Notes: generated by a model from the letters alone, not told the origin. 64,000 bases of DNA from Myxococcaceae bacterium (GCA_003818285.1 RPRB01000007.1:1-64000), one strand, 5' to 3'. Shown: positions 25,883 through 34,392, numbered from the stretch's first letter. Numbers and translations: made by a program.

Positions 25883-26913
25883 GCGCGGCTCCCGCGGCCG
25901 GCCGTCCGCGGGTCGGCATCTCGCTCGGGGACCCCTCCGGCATCGGCCCGGAGATCGTCGACCGGGCGCTGGCGCACCCGGGCGTTCGCCGGGCACTGGT
26001 GCCGGTGGTGTTCGGGGACGGCCCGACCCTCGAGCGTCTGCCGTCGGTCCGGCGGCTTCCTCTGATGGAGCGCCAGGCGGGGCTGCCCCCGGAAGGGCCG
26101 GCGCGGGTGGCGGTGTCCGAGCTGGCAGCGAAGGATCGCGCCCCCGGGAAGCCCACCCGTGCCGGCGGCAAGGCCCAGCTGGCGTACGTCACCGCTGCCG
26201 TCGAGGCCGCGCTCCGCGGCGAGCTGGACGCGCTCTGCACCGCCCCGGTGTCCAAGGAGCAGATCACCCGCGCCGGGGTCCGCTTCATGGGTCACACCGA
26301 GTTCCTCGCCAAGGCGTTCGGGCGCGAGGTGCTGATGCTGATGGATGGCCCCCGGGTGAAGGTGGCGCTGGCGACGAACCACCTCGCGCTCCGGGACGTG
26401 CCCCGCGCCCTGGAGAAGAACCGGCTCGCGGCGCAGCTTCAGCTGCTCTCCGCCTCGCTGCAGCCGGTGCTCGGACGGCGGCCGCGCATCGCGGTGTGCG
26501 GGCTGAACCCCCATGCCGGGGAGGGCGGGCTGCTGGGAGACGAGGAGGTCCGCACCATCGCTCCGGCGATCGCCCTGGCCCGCCGCCGGGGAGTCGACTG
26601 CACCGGTCCCTGGCCGGCGGATGGCCTCTTCGCCCGGCCCGACCGGATGCCAGCCGACGTGGTGCTGGCGATGTTCCACGACCAGGCGCTGGTGGTGGCC
26701 AAGGCCCTGGACTTCGACCGGACGGTGAACGTCACGCTCGGGCTCCCGGTGCCCCGCACCTCACCCGACCACGGAGTGGCCTACGCGCTCGCCGGGAAGG
26801 GGAAGGCCAGCGCCGAGCCGATGATCGCCGCGCTGCTCAAGGCCGCACAGCTCGCGGCGCCTCGCGGACGGTTGCCCCGCCGGGGCGCTTCCGCTCTCCG
26901 CCCGCGTGCCTAG
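25879..26913 (+). CDS. pdxA: 4-hydroxythreonine-4-phosphate dehydrogenase PdxA
   Basis: A 344-residue enzyme of pyridoxal phosphate synthesis, oxidising 4-phosphohydroxy-L-threonine. It has the PdxA N-terminal GISLGDPSGIGPEI, GHTEFLA with zinc-binding His, HDQALVVAKALDF and the end motif TSPDHGVAYALAGKG. No ATG, GTG or TTG lies in frame upstream of the conserved start; the only candidate is CTG at 25879, which overlaps the stop of the SurA-like gene as CTGA with GGAG 8 bases upstream. A first ATG at 25999 would delete the conserved N-terminus. The CTG start is my inference. Confidence 0.9.
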   Translation: MSAAPAAGRPRVGISLGDPSGIGPEIVDRALAHPGVRRALVPVVFGDGPTLERLPSVRRLPLMERQAGLPPEGPARVAVSELAAKDRAPGKPTRAGGKAQLAYVTAAVEAALRGELDALCTAPVSKEQITRAGVRFMGHTEFLAKAFGREVLMLMDGPRVKVALATNHLALRDVPRALEKNRLAAQLQLLSASLQPVLGRRPRIAVCGLNPHAGEGGLLGDEEVRTIAPAIALARRRGVDCTGPWPADGLFARPDRMPADVVLAMFHDQALVVAKALDFDRTVNVTLGLPVPRTSPDHGVAYALAGKGKASAEPMIAALLKAAQLAAPRGRLPRRGASALRPRA

Positions 26914-27041
26914 GGTCCAGCGCCGGCGAGCCGCCGGGTGCTGCCTCAGGGGACTGAAGGGCGTCGTCACCCGGACCGGGATGCCCGCCGGCGAGCACGG
27001 CCACATCGACGTGCATCACTGACTCCCCGGACGGCCTCGCG

Positions 27042-28211
27042 TCAGGCCGCCGGGGTCAGGGTGATCTCGGCGATCTCCGGCGTGGAGAAGAGACGCATCG
27101 GAGGGCCCCAGAACCCGGTTCCCCGGTGGGCATACACCCAGACTCCGAGCAGCTTGCGGAGCCCCCGGACGACGGGCTGCTGCAGCCGGACGAAGAAGTG
27201 GAAGGGGAAGATCTGCCCGCCGTGGGTGTGGCCCGAGAGCAGGAGGTCCACCCCGTGCGGCGCAGCCCGGGTGACGGCGCGCGGCTGGTGGGCGAGGAGC
27301 ACCCGCGGGGCGCCCGCCGGCGCTCCGGCGAAGGCCAGATCCGGGCGACTCTCGTGGTCGGCGAAGAACTGGCCGCCGTGGAGGTCCGGGATGCCGCCGA
27401 TGACCACCGACCCACCGTCCCGCTCGACGACGCGGTGCTCGTTGTGGAGCACCGTCAGGCCGAGCGCCTCGACCATCCGCACCGACTCGCGACCGCCCCA
27501 GTAGTACTCGTGGTTGCCGGTCACGAAGTACACCCCGTGCGGCGCGGCCAGGTCCGCGAGCGGCCTGAGCGCCTGCTCGACCACGTGTGCCGGGCCGTCC
27601 ACCAGGTCACCGGTGATGGCCACCACGTCCGGACGCAGGGCATTCACCCGGTCCACCACCCGCCGAAGGAAGTCCTCGCCGAGCCGTGCTCCGATGTGGA
27701 GATCGCTGATCTGCACGATGCGGAGCCCGGCCACCCCGGGAGCGAGCTTCTCCAGCGGAACGCGGACACGGCTCAGCACCAGCCGGACGCGCGCCGTCCA
27801 CATCGCGAACGGCACGAGGAGCGCCGTCCCCAGCACGATCGCACCCGCCTGCAGCCGCGCCTGGTGCAGCGCCGCAACGGCATCGGGCCAGCCGTGCAAC
27901 AGCCCGTACAGCAGTCGTCCCAGATCCGTGACGACGGTGACCGTGAGCAGGACGCCCGAGGCTCCCAGCCAGCCGATGGCCAGGGGCGGGAAGACGCGAC
28001 TGGGCCAGCCGCGGTCCCGCCGACTGAAGACGAATCCCACCGGTACCAGCACCACCAGCAGCGCGAGCAGCACGCAACCCGCGGCCGCCAGCACAGGCGG
28101 CAGGCCGGTGTCCAGGAACAGCCGGCGTGCAACGTACACGTGAAGAAGCGCGAACACCGCGAGCGCAGTGAGGAAGGGTGCGAGGAAGCCGGACCGGCGG
28201 CGTGGGCTCAT
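27042..28211 (-). CDS. membrane-anchored calcineurin-like phosphoesterase (YkuE-like)
   Basis: A 389-residue protein with four N-terminal membrane segments (about 8-28, 34-56, 67-90 and 105-125) and a cytoplasmic- or periplasm-facing metallophosphoesterase domain. Its motifs are complete: ISDLHIG (D-x-H), GDLVDG, GNHEYYW, H in LLAHQPR and SGHTHGGQ. This is the architecture of YkuE/LpxH-like membrane phosphoesterases; the substrate is probably a nucleotide or phospholipid. ATG follows a stable hairpin (28220-28248) instead of an SD sequence. Confidence 0.9.
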   Translation of the reverse strand: MSPRRRSGFLAPFLTALAVFALLHVYVARRLFLDTGLPPVLAAAGCVLLALLVVLVPVGFVFSRRDRGWPSRVFPPLAIGWLGASGVLLTVTVVTDLGRLLYGLLHGWPDAVAALHQARLQAGAIVLGTALLVPFAMWTARVRLVLSRVRVPLEKLAPGVAGLRIVQISDLHIGARLGEDFLRRVVDRVNALRPDVVAITGDLVDGPAHVVEQALRPLADLAAPHGVYFVTGNHEYYWGGRESVRMVEALGLTVLHNEHRVVERDGGSVVIGGIPDLHGGQFFADHESRPDLAFAGAPAGAPRVLLAHQPRAVTRAAPHGVDLLLSGHTHGGQIFPFHFFVRLQQPVVRGLRKLLGVWVYAHRGTGFWGPPMRLFSTPEIAEITLTPAA

Positions 28212-28219
28212 ACAGTGGC

Positions 28220-28248
28220 GGAAAGGGCTAACGGGTACAGCCCTTTCC
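28220..28248. promoter_or_regulatory. 10-base-pair perfect hairpin 5' of the phosphoesterase gene
   Basis: Arms GGAAAGGGCT and AGCCCTTTCC, perfectly complementary, with a 9-base loop. On the minus strand the hairpin ends nine bases before the start codon of the membrane phosphoesterase, so it would sit in its leader and could affect translation. It lacks a T-tract and is poorly placed to be a terminator. A regulatory role is a guess. Confidence 0.45.
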
Positions 28249-28397
28249 TGCATGCGTCGCGGGCGAGCGCCGAGCAAGTAAATGCCCGGAAAGGAACCCT
28301 TCCCGGGGCCCCAGGCAATCGCCGGAGACGGTGGTCGTCTCCAGGGCACGGTGGGCGGCTGGATGCCACCGCTGAGGGAAGGAACGGAAGAGCAGTC

Positions 28398-28583
28398 ATG
28401 AACTCGATCATCTCGGAAAAGCGATTCGCCTTCGTCGCGTTGCCGCTGCTGCTCGCGACCCTCGCGCTGTTCTACGTGCTGGGGGCGGCCGCACTGTTCG
28501 CCGAGGCGGCCCAGGCGCACCACGACATCGCCCGCCACGGGCGCAGCGCGCTGGTCTCGGACGTCATCGAGATCCGCGGTTAG
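28398..28583 (+). CDS. 61-residue single-pass membrane protein
   Basis: A short protein with one membrane helix (residues 11-34, FVALPLLLATLALFYVLGAAAL) and a ~25-residue soluble tail ending in DVIEIRG. Two purine-rich ribosome-site candidates (AAGGAACGGAAG) lie 8-18 bases before ATG. Divergent from the phosphoesterase, and its last 20 bases overlap a convergent gene. No family recognised; too short for function prediction. Confidence 0.55.
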   Translation: MNSIISEKRFAFVALPLLLATLALFYVLGAAALFAEAAQAHHDIARHGRSALVSDVIEIRG

Positions 28584-29052
28584 TCGCCGGGACGAGGGCG
28601 GAGAGCCGGGCTCGGTTCTCCGCCTGGAAGAACGGCGCGCGGAGCAGGGAGGACAGCGCGCGCTTGGGGATGCACCAGAGCTGAAGTGAATCCTCCCACT
28701 CGCCGAGCACCGCCACCGCGCGCGACTCGGCGTCGTCCCGGAACTCCTCGTTGCAGCGCTCGACGAGGTCGCGCGGCTCCCGAACCTCCCAGCTCTCCTC
28801 GCCGTTTCCGGCGTCGACGATGAGCGCGACCTCCGGATCGTCCCGGACGTCGAGCACCTTGAGGAGGCGGGCAGACCCCCCGATGCGCTCGCAGAGCGGG
28901 CCGATCAGCTCGTCGGGCCGGAGGTCCAGGGCAATGGTGAGCCCGCCGTCGAGGACGCCGGCGTCGCAGAGCGCGAGCAGCTGCTGCCCCGGTGGGACGT
29001 GCGCGTCGTCCGCGAGCAGTCCCAGACGCTGGAGCTCGGCCTTGAGGCTCAT
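28564..29052 (-). CDS. hypothetical soluble protein
   Basis: A 162-residue protein of normal amphipathic composition (QRLGLLADDAHVPPGQQLL ... ELIGPLCERIGGSARLLKVLDVRDDP), no signal peptide and no membrane segments. The ATG start lacks an obvious ribosome site. The distinct acidic/hydrophobic pattern and codon use look like a genuine protein and not a shadow. I do not recognise a domain. It lies downstream of the diguanylate cyclase on the same strand. Confidence 0.6.
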   Translation of the reverse strand: MSLKAELQRLGLLADDAHVPPGQQLLALCDAGVLDGGLTIALDLRPDELIGPLCERIGGSARLLKVLDVRDDPEVALIVDAGNGEESWEVREPRDLVERCNEEFRDDAESRAVAVLGEWEDSLQLWCIPKRALSSLLRAPFFQAENRARLSALVPATNRGSR

Positions 29053-29146
29053 GGGCAGGTAGGTGTGCCCCCGGGGACGGGCAGGCGCAACTCCTCCGCC
29101 TCGAAGGCGGGGTCTGCAACCGCCACCAGCACACGGTCGGCCGCCA

Positions 29147-30337
29147 TCAACCGAGTGGCCCCGCAGAAGTCCCCGGCGGTGGCTCGCGCGGTGGTGGAGG
29201 GTCGAGGAACGGGTTCTCCGGCGCGACGACCCTGTTCTTTCCTCGCCGCTTGGCCTCGTAGAGCCGGGCGTCGGCGCTGGTCAGCACCGCGTCGAAGGTC
29301 TCCCCGTCGGCGGGCCAGCTCCCGAGCCCGGCGCTCACGGTGACCTGCCGCTGCTCGCCCCGGCCCACCTGGATGCTGACCCGCGCGAGCTGCTCACGGA
29401 TGTGCTCCACCCGCTGCCGCGCCTGCTCCACCGCGGTCTCCGGGAAGGCGACCACGAACTCCTCGCCTCCGAACCGTGCGACGAGGTCGCTCTTCCGCAC
29501 CGAGGAGCGGAGGCGGGTGGCGACCGCCTGTAGCGCCCGATCACCCACCGGGTGGCCGAAGGTGTCGTTGAAGGCCTTGAATTCGTCCAGGTCGAGGATC
29601 GCCACGCTGAGCGGAGCTCCGCGTCGACGGGCCCGCGCCAGCTCCTCGTCGATCCGCTCGACGAAGGGAGCCCGCTGCGAGAGGCCGGTCAAGTGGTCCA
29701 CCCCCACCATCAGCCGAAGGCGTTTCGCTCGCTGCGCCACCGCGGCCATGACGATTCCTCCGAGCGTCAGCAGCACGAAGCGCACCGTCTGGCCGGTTGG
29801 AGCAAGTGCGCCCTGAACCGGGACCTCGAGCCCGAGCGGGTGCGCGAGCGCGAAGAGGAGCAGGCCGAGCTCGAGGATGCAGAGCCCCGCGGTCCAGATG
29901 CAGAGGCGCCAGTCGTAACGCAGCCCCGCGCTCATGATGACCAGGAAGTACAGCTCGTAGAACGTCAGGGCGTTGGCGACCGCCGTGACGCCGCCATGGC
30001 GGAGAACGAAGACCATCCAGGCGGTGGTGATCGTCACGTCCGCCGCACAGCTGAGCCACGGCACCCAGGGCTCGGCGACCCGGAACGCGAGCCAGGCGAG
30101 CAGCAGCGCATGCAGGAGCCCCACCAGCAGCAGGAGCGTCAGTCCCGTCCAGCGCTGCGCGGGCGCCACTCCGACGACGAGCGCGCTCAGCCCCGCGAAC
30201 AGGAAGAGCCGTACCGCTGCCACCCAGCGCTCGCCGGACTCCCGGGCACGCAGGATCAGCTGGTCCGTCTCGGGACCGATCTGTCCGATGAGCGCGGCGA
30301 ACGCGCGCCGCACCCAGGCCGTGTCGGGGAGCGCCAC
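29147..30337 (-). CDS. membrane-bound diguanylate cyclase
   Basis: A 396-residue protein with about six membrane helices (about 42-205) followed by a GGDEF domain. The active-site motif GGEEF is at 290-294 and the metal-binding DLDEFKAFNDTFGHPVGD is intact, so it should make cyclic di-GMP. An RxxD inhibitory site (R281-K-S-D284) lies five residues before GGEEF, allowing product feedback. A Pro-rich tail follows. GTG start. The membrane sensor region matches no named sensory domain that I recognise. Confidence 0.93.
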   Translation of the reverse strand: MALPDTAWVRRAFAALIGQIGPETDQLILRARESGERWVAAVRLFLFAGLSALVVGVAPAQRWTGLTLLLLVGLLHALLLAWLAFRVAEPWVPWLSCAADVTITTAWMVFVLRHGGVTAVANALTFYELYFLVIMSAGLRYDWRLCIWTAGLCILELGLLLFALAHPLGLEVPVQGALAPTGQTVRFVLLTLGGIVMAAVAQRAKRLRLMVGVDHLTGLSQRAPFVERIDEELARARRRGAPLSVAILDLDEFKAFNDTFGHPVGDRALQAVATRLRSSVRKSDLVARFGGEEFVVAFPETAVEQARQRVEHIREQLARVSIQVGRGEQRQVTVSAGLGSWPADGETFDAVLTSADARLYEAKRRGKNRVVAPENPFLDPPPPREPPPGTSAGPLG

Positions 30338-30584
30338 CGGGCGACGGACTGTACGACCCGGCCAGGGCGCGTGCGAGCACGATCGACCGGCCTCACGGGG
30401 GCCCGAGCCGGGTCAGCGACACCCCCGAACGTTCGGTCACGTTGACGAAGGCCTGCTCACGAGGGCAGACGGCCCGGTTGCCAGGGCTCGAGGAGCAGGA
30501 GACAGAGGCGCTCGAAGAACGTCGGGCTCACCTCGCCCTGGGAGAACGGATGGCCCTCCCCGAGCCAGCCGACAGCCGGCGACC

Positions 30585-31694
30585 TTACACGTTGAAACGG
30601 AAATGCATGCAGTCGCCGTCGCGGACCACGTACTCCTTGCCCTCGATGCGCAGGAGTCCCCTCTCCCGGACGGCGGCCTCGCTCCCCAGGCGGATCAGGT
30701 CCTTCCAGTCGAAGACCTCGGCCTTGATGAAGCCGCGCTCGAAGTCCGAGTGGATGACGCCCGCCGCCTCGGGCGCCTTCGCGCCCCGGTGGAAGGTCCA
30801 GGCGCGGCACTCCTGCTCGCCCACCGTGAAGAAGGTCTGCAATCCCAGCATCCGGTAGCCGGCGCGGACCACCTTGTGCAGCCCGGGCTCGGAGAGACCC
30901 ACCGAGGCGAGGAAGCCGGGCCGCTCCTCGGGCGGAAGCTGCTGGATCTCCGCCTCGATCCCCGCCGCCAGCGCCACCATCTCGGCGCCCTCGGCCTTCG
31001 CCAGCTCGCGGACCGCCACCACGTGCGGATCGGTGTCCTCCTTGCCGAGCTGCGACTCGCCGATGTTCGCCACGTACAGCACCGGCTTGTCGGTGAGGAG
31101 GAACAGCTCCCGGAGCTGCTTGTGCTCGTCCGAGGTGAGCTTCTGCGCGCGCACCGTGATGCCCGCGTCGAGGCCGGCCTTCACCTTGTCCAGGAGCGCC
31201 AGCTCGGCCTTCGCCTCGTCACCCGCCTTGCCTCCGGCCTTGGCGTTCCGCTGGGCACGCTCCCGGCGCTTGTCCACGGTCTCGAGGTCCTTGAGGCACA
31301 GCTCCGTGTCCACGATATCCCGGTCGCGCTTCGGGTCGATGCCGCCCTCGACGTGGGTGACGTTGGGGTCCTCGAAGCAGCGCAGCACGTGCAGCACCGC
31401 GTCCACCTGCCGGATGTTGGCCAGGAACTGATTGCCCAGACCCTCGCCCTTGCTCGCGCCCCGGACGAGCCCGGCGATGTCCACGAACTCGAGGGAGGTG
31501 GGGATGGTCTTCTGGGGCTTCACCAGAGCCGAGAGCTGGTCGAGCCGCTCGTCCGGCACCGGCACCACACCCACGTTGGGCTCGATGGTGCAGAACGGGT
31601 AGTTCGCCGCCTGCGCGCCCGCCGACGACAGCGCGTTGAAGAGCGTGGACTTGCCCACGTTGGGCAGTCCGACGATGCCGATCCCGAGAGCCAC
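30585..31694 (-). CDS. ychF: YchF/OLA1-family redox-regulated ATPase
   Basis: A 369-residue universal P-loop ATPase of the Obg family with G1 GLPNVGKST, the family start MALGIGIVGLPNVG, a coiled-coil insertion (about 130-205) and a C-terminal TGS domain ending DGDCMHFRFNV. Binds ATP rather than GTP and associates with ribosomes. Length and ends are exactly as expected. GTG start with AAGAG upstream. Separated from atpF by 26 bases. Confidence 0.96.
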   Translation of the reverse strand: MALGIGIVGLPNVGKSTLFNALSSAGAQAANYPFCTIEPNVGVVPVPDERLDQLSALVKPQKTIPTSLEFVDIAGLVRGASKGEGLGNQFLANIRQVDAVLHVLRCFEDPNVTHVEGGIDPKRDRDIVDTELCLKDLETVDKRRERAQRNAKAGGKAGDEAKAELALLDKVKAGLDAGITVRAQKLTSDEHKQLRELFLLTDKPVLYVANIGESQLGKEDTDPHVVAVRELAKAEGAEMVALAAGIEAEIQQLPPEERPGFLASVGLSEPGLHKVVRAGYRMLGLQTFFTVGEQECRAWTFHRGAKAPEAAGVIHSDFERGFIKAEVFDWKDLIRLGSEAAVRERGLLRIEGKEYVVRDGDCMHFRFNV

Positions 31695-31720
31695 GACTCT
31701 TTAGCTTCTCACGCGCCGAA

Positions 31721-32266
31721 CTAGCCCCTGGTCTCGGGTCGGCCGCTGCTTCCGGCGGTCCGCGAGATCTCGGCCAGGTACTGGCTGGCGAGCTCCTTCT
31801 GCTTCGTTGCGTCCAGCCGCTCGTTCAGGAGCCGCTCGGCGATCTGGATCGCGAGCTCGGCCGCGATGTTCTTCACCTCGTTCACGGCCTTCGCCTTCTC
31901 GTTCTGGATCTCCCGAAGCGCGTCGGTCTTCTGGGCCTCCGCCTCCGCCCGCGCCTTGGAGATCAGCTCGTTGCGGAGCTTCTCCACGTCCTCGGCGTTG
32001 CGCCGCATCATCTCCGCCGCTTCGGCCCTCGCCTTCTGGATGGCGTCCTTCTGCTCGGCGAGGAGCCGCTCGGCCTCGGCACGCTCGCGCTTCGCCGATT
32101 CGATCGACGCGGCGATGGCCTTCTCCCGCTCGTCCACCACCTTGAGGATAGGCCCCCATGCCACGCGACGCAGCAGCAGGGCCACCAGGAAGAAGGTGAC
32201 CAGCGTCCAGAAGATGAGGCCGGGACGGACGTCGACGAGGCTGGAGGCGGCGAGGATGATGGGCAT
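31721..32266 (-). CDS. atpF: ATP synthase F0 subunit b
   Basis: A 181-residue peripheral-stalk subunit with an N-terminal membrane helix (about 14-33, PGLIFWTLVTFFLVALLLRR) followed by a long charged amphipathic helix (about 40-165), characteristic of the b subunit. The second stalk b' gene is not seen. Last gene of the F0 cluster; delta (atpH) and F1 genes do not follow, unlike most bacterial atp operons. Confidence 0.94.
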   Translation of the reverse strand: MPIILAASSLVDVRPGLIFWTLVTFFLVALLLRRVAWGPILKVVDEREKAIAASIESAKRERAEAERLLAEQKDAIQKARAEAAEMMRRNAEDVEKLRNELISKARAEAEAQKTDALREIQNEKAKAVNEVKNIAAELAIQIAERLLNERLDATKQKELASQYLAEISRTAGSSGRPETRG

Positions 32267-32344
32267 GGCGCTTTGATTCCGTTGGAGGTCAGGGCCCGGG
32301 GAGCGACGACTGCAGCGGTCCCCGGGCGTCCGTGTCGACCGGTC

Positions 32345-32578
32345 TCAGCCGGCCTTGGTCGCGAGGAGGATGCTCACCACGAGGCCGAACAGACCGACGC
32401 CTTCGATGAGCGCCGCGGCGATGAGCATGGTGGTCCGGATGTCGCCGGTGGCCGCGGGCTGACGGCCGGTGGCGTCGAGCGCCGAGGCGGCGAGACGACC
32501 GATGCCGAGGCCAACGCCCAGCACGCAGAGACCCGCGCCGATGCCGGCGGAGAGGAAGGAGTAAGCGAGGTTGGTCAT
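32345..32578 (-). CDS. atpE: ATP synthase F0 subunit c
   Basis: A 77-residue proteolipid forming the c-ring. It has two membrane helices; helix 1 is Gly-rich (GIGAGLCVLGVGLGIG), the polar loop has RQP (GRQPAATGD), and helix 2 carries the ion-binding Glu (AAALIEGVGLFG). The Na+-type ligands (Gln in helix 1, Ser after Glu) are absent, which favours proton coupling. ATG start with little SD sequence, preceded by a 115-base leader containing GC-rich stems. Confidence 0.95.
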   Translation of the reverse strand: MTNLAYSFLSAGIGAGLCVLGVGLGIGRLAASALDATGRQPAATGDIRTTMLIAAALIEGVGLFGLVVSILLATKAG

Positions 32579-32693
32579 GACTTTCTGTTTGTAACTTTCG
32601 ACGTCTGGACCCGCTTGTGGGGGGGTCGTGGATGCCCTTTTGGACGACCTCCCGCGAGCCGCATCCGGCCGCGGGGTTCGTTATGAAAATCGT

Positions 32694-33788
32694 TTACCCC
32701 GGCGCGTTCGCCGGATTGACCGCCAGCTCCGGCTTGCCGTGGACCGCCTCGTGCGGCTCGGTGTGCTCCTCGTGTCCGTGCTCGTCGTGGTGACCCATCG
32801 CCACCCCCATCCCGATGAAGAGCGCCGAGAGCATGGTGAAGATGTACGCCTGCAGGAAGGCCACGAAGAGCTCCAGCAGGTAGATGAAGACCGCGAACGG
32901 CACCGCGACGACCGACACCGCGACGTTCCCGATGATGAAGATCAGCCCCAGCAGGCTGAAGAGCACGATGTGCCCTGCCAGCATGTTGGCGAAGAGTCGG
33001 AGCATCAGGGCGAAGGGCTTGGTGAAGAGACCGAGGATCTCCACCGGCACCATGATCGGCCAGATCCACCAGGGCGCCCCGCCGGTCATGTGCTTCAGGT
33101 AGCCGCCCAGGCCCGCGGCCCGGATGCTGGCGATCTGGGTGAGGACGAAGGTGATCAGCGCGAGCGCCAGCGTCACGCCGAGGTTGCCGGTGGCCGTCGA
33201 CGCCCAGGGCACCAGCCCGAGAAGGTTCAGGGTGAGGATGAAGAAGAAGACCGAGAGGAGGTACGGGGCGTAGCGCGGTCCCTCCTCCTTGCCGATGTTG
33301 GGAATGGCGATCTCGTTGCGGACGAAGATCACCAGCATCTCCAGCAGATTCTGCCGCGGCCCGTGCGGCACCGGCTGCTTCGGGTTCCGGTTCGCGCCGA
33401 AGACAAAGAGCAGGACCACGAACACCGAGCCGATGAGCATCCAGAAGGTGTGCTTGGTGAGGCTGATGTCGAGGCAGCCCGCGGAGAGGCTCGCCGGCTC
33501 CTCGGCGCTGGCTGGGCAGGCGCCGGCTTCAAGCGGGATGCGCCACACCGGGAAGTGGAGGATGAACTCCTTGTCCGAGAGCGGGACCTGGAACTCGACC
33601 TCGGGCGAGTCCGCCACGTGCTCGAGGATGTAGGTCGAGGTGTCGACCTTCTCGTGCTTGGCACCCTCCTGGGCCCGGGCCGCGTGCTCGCCGGAGGCAG
33701 GCTCGGCGTCGTGGCTTCGCGCATGACCCTCCTGGGCCCGCGCGACCATCGACACCGCCAGCACTGCGCACCACAGCCACCGCCGCAT
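32694..33788 (-). CDS. atpB: ATP synthase F0 subunit a
   Basis: A 364-residue subunit a forming the proton half-channels. Membrane helices begin near residue 115; the essential Arg is in the segment PFALMLRLFANMLAGH. An unusually long N-terminal part (about 110 residues) begins with a signal-peptide-like segment and a His/Glu/Lys-rich region, and the C-terminus is His-rich (GHHDEHGHEEH). The ATG overlaps the stop of the AtpI-like gene (TGATG). Long His-rich subunit a ends are seen in related deltaproteobacteria. Confidence 0.94.
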   Translation of the reverse strand: MRRWLWCAVLAVSMVARAQEGHARSHDAEPASGEHAARAQEGAKHEKVDTSTYILEHVADSPEVEFQVPLSDKEFILHFPVWRIPLEAGACPASAEEPASLSAGCLDISLTKHTFWMLIGSVFVVLLFVFGANRNPKQPVPHGPRQNLLEMLVIFVRNEIAIPNIGKEEGPRYAPYLLSVFFFILTLNLLGLVPWASTATGNLGVTLALALITFVLTQIASIRAAGLGGYLKHMTGGAPWWIWPIMVPVEILGLFTKPFALMLRLFANMLAGHIVLFSLLGLIFIIGNVAVSVVAVPFAVFIYLLELFVAFLQAYIFTMLSALFIGMGVAMGHHDEHGHEEHTEPHEAVHGKPELAVNPANAPG

Positions 33789-34144
33789 CACGTCGCTCCT
33801 CGCCGCTGGCCCCTCGCGACGACCAGCACGTACGTCATTTCCAGGCACAGGGCCACCACGAACACCCCGAAGAACGCGAGGGTGTAAGCCCCCACGTCCT
33901 CGTGCTGCGCCCGTACCCACCTGTAACCGACGAACCAGGCCGCGACCCGCAGCACCAGCCCCGCCACGCTCACCCCCAGGGCGACCTGGATGCTCCTCCG
34001 GACGGCGATGGACTTGCCGACCAGCACCACCGCGCTCGCCAGCACCGAGGCCACCACGCCCGTCCGGGTCGCCGGCGTTCCCGTCGCCCACCATCCGACC
34101 GCGCCGATCAGGAGCAGCGCGCCCATGAACCCGAGCAGCCTCAT
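33788..34144 (-). CDS. atpI: AtpI-like small membrane protein of the ATP synthase cluster
   Basis: A 118-residue protein with four hydrophobic segments (about 3-22, 27-46, 53-73 and 85-109). It is in the position, size and topology of AtpI/ATP synthase I, which assists c-ring assembly or Mg2+ handling. Sequence similarity is too weak to be sure. Tight TGATG overlaps with both neighbours support operon membership. Confidence 0.7.
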   Translation of the reverse strand: MRLLGFMGALLLIGAVGWWATGTPATRTGVVASVLASAVVLVGKSIAVRRSIQVALGVSVAGLVLRVAAWFVGYRWVRAQHEDVGAYTLAFFGVFVVALCLEMTYVLVVARGQRRGAT

Positions 34145-34392
34145 CGCTTGTTCATCGAGCTCAGGCCCTTGATCATCGCGTAGAAGCCCGCGCCCATTCC
34201 GAGGAACAGGCCGACGATCAGGCCCCAGGGCGAGCTGTGGAACCTCTCGTCGATGAACCATCCCGCGCCGCCACCGACCAGCACCCCGCCGACCATTCGC
34301 CAGACCGCGCTGATGTACGGCGCCGCCGCGCGCTGCGCGCGGGCCTCGGGGCTCAGCTCGCTCCCGTCCTTGTCTTTCCGCCCGTCTTCCAA
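34141..34392 (-). CDS. atpZ: AtpZ-like membrane protein
   Basis: An 83-residue protein with a charged N-terminus and two helices with the AtpZ/AtpI pattern (VGGVLVGGGAGWFIDE ... GLIVGLFLGMGAGFYAMIKGL). AtpZ proteins accompany F0 genes and with AtpI form a Ca2+/Mg2+ transporter or c-ring assembly factor. First gene of the F0 cluster, preceded by the repeat-bearing gap downstream of hemL. Confidence 0.8.
   Translation of the reverse strand: MEDGRKDKDGSELSPEARAQRAAAPYISAVWRMVGGVLVGGGAGWFIDERFHSSPWGLIVGLFLGMGAGFYAMIKGLSSMNKR

Noticed and set aside
28212-28397. Possible riboswitch upstream of the 61-residue membrane protein
   Set aside because: Stem-rich GC sequence but no match to conserved boxes of cobalamin, cyclic di-GMP or other classes that I can recognise.
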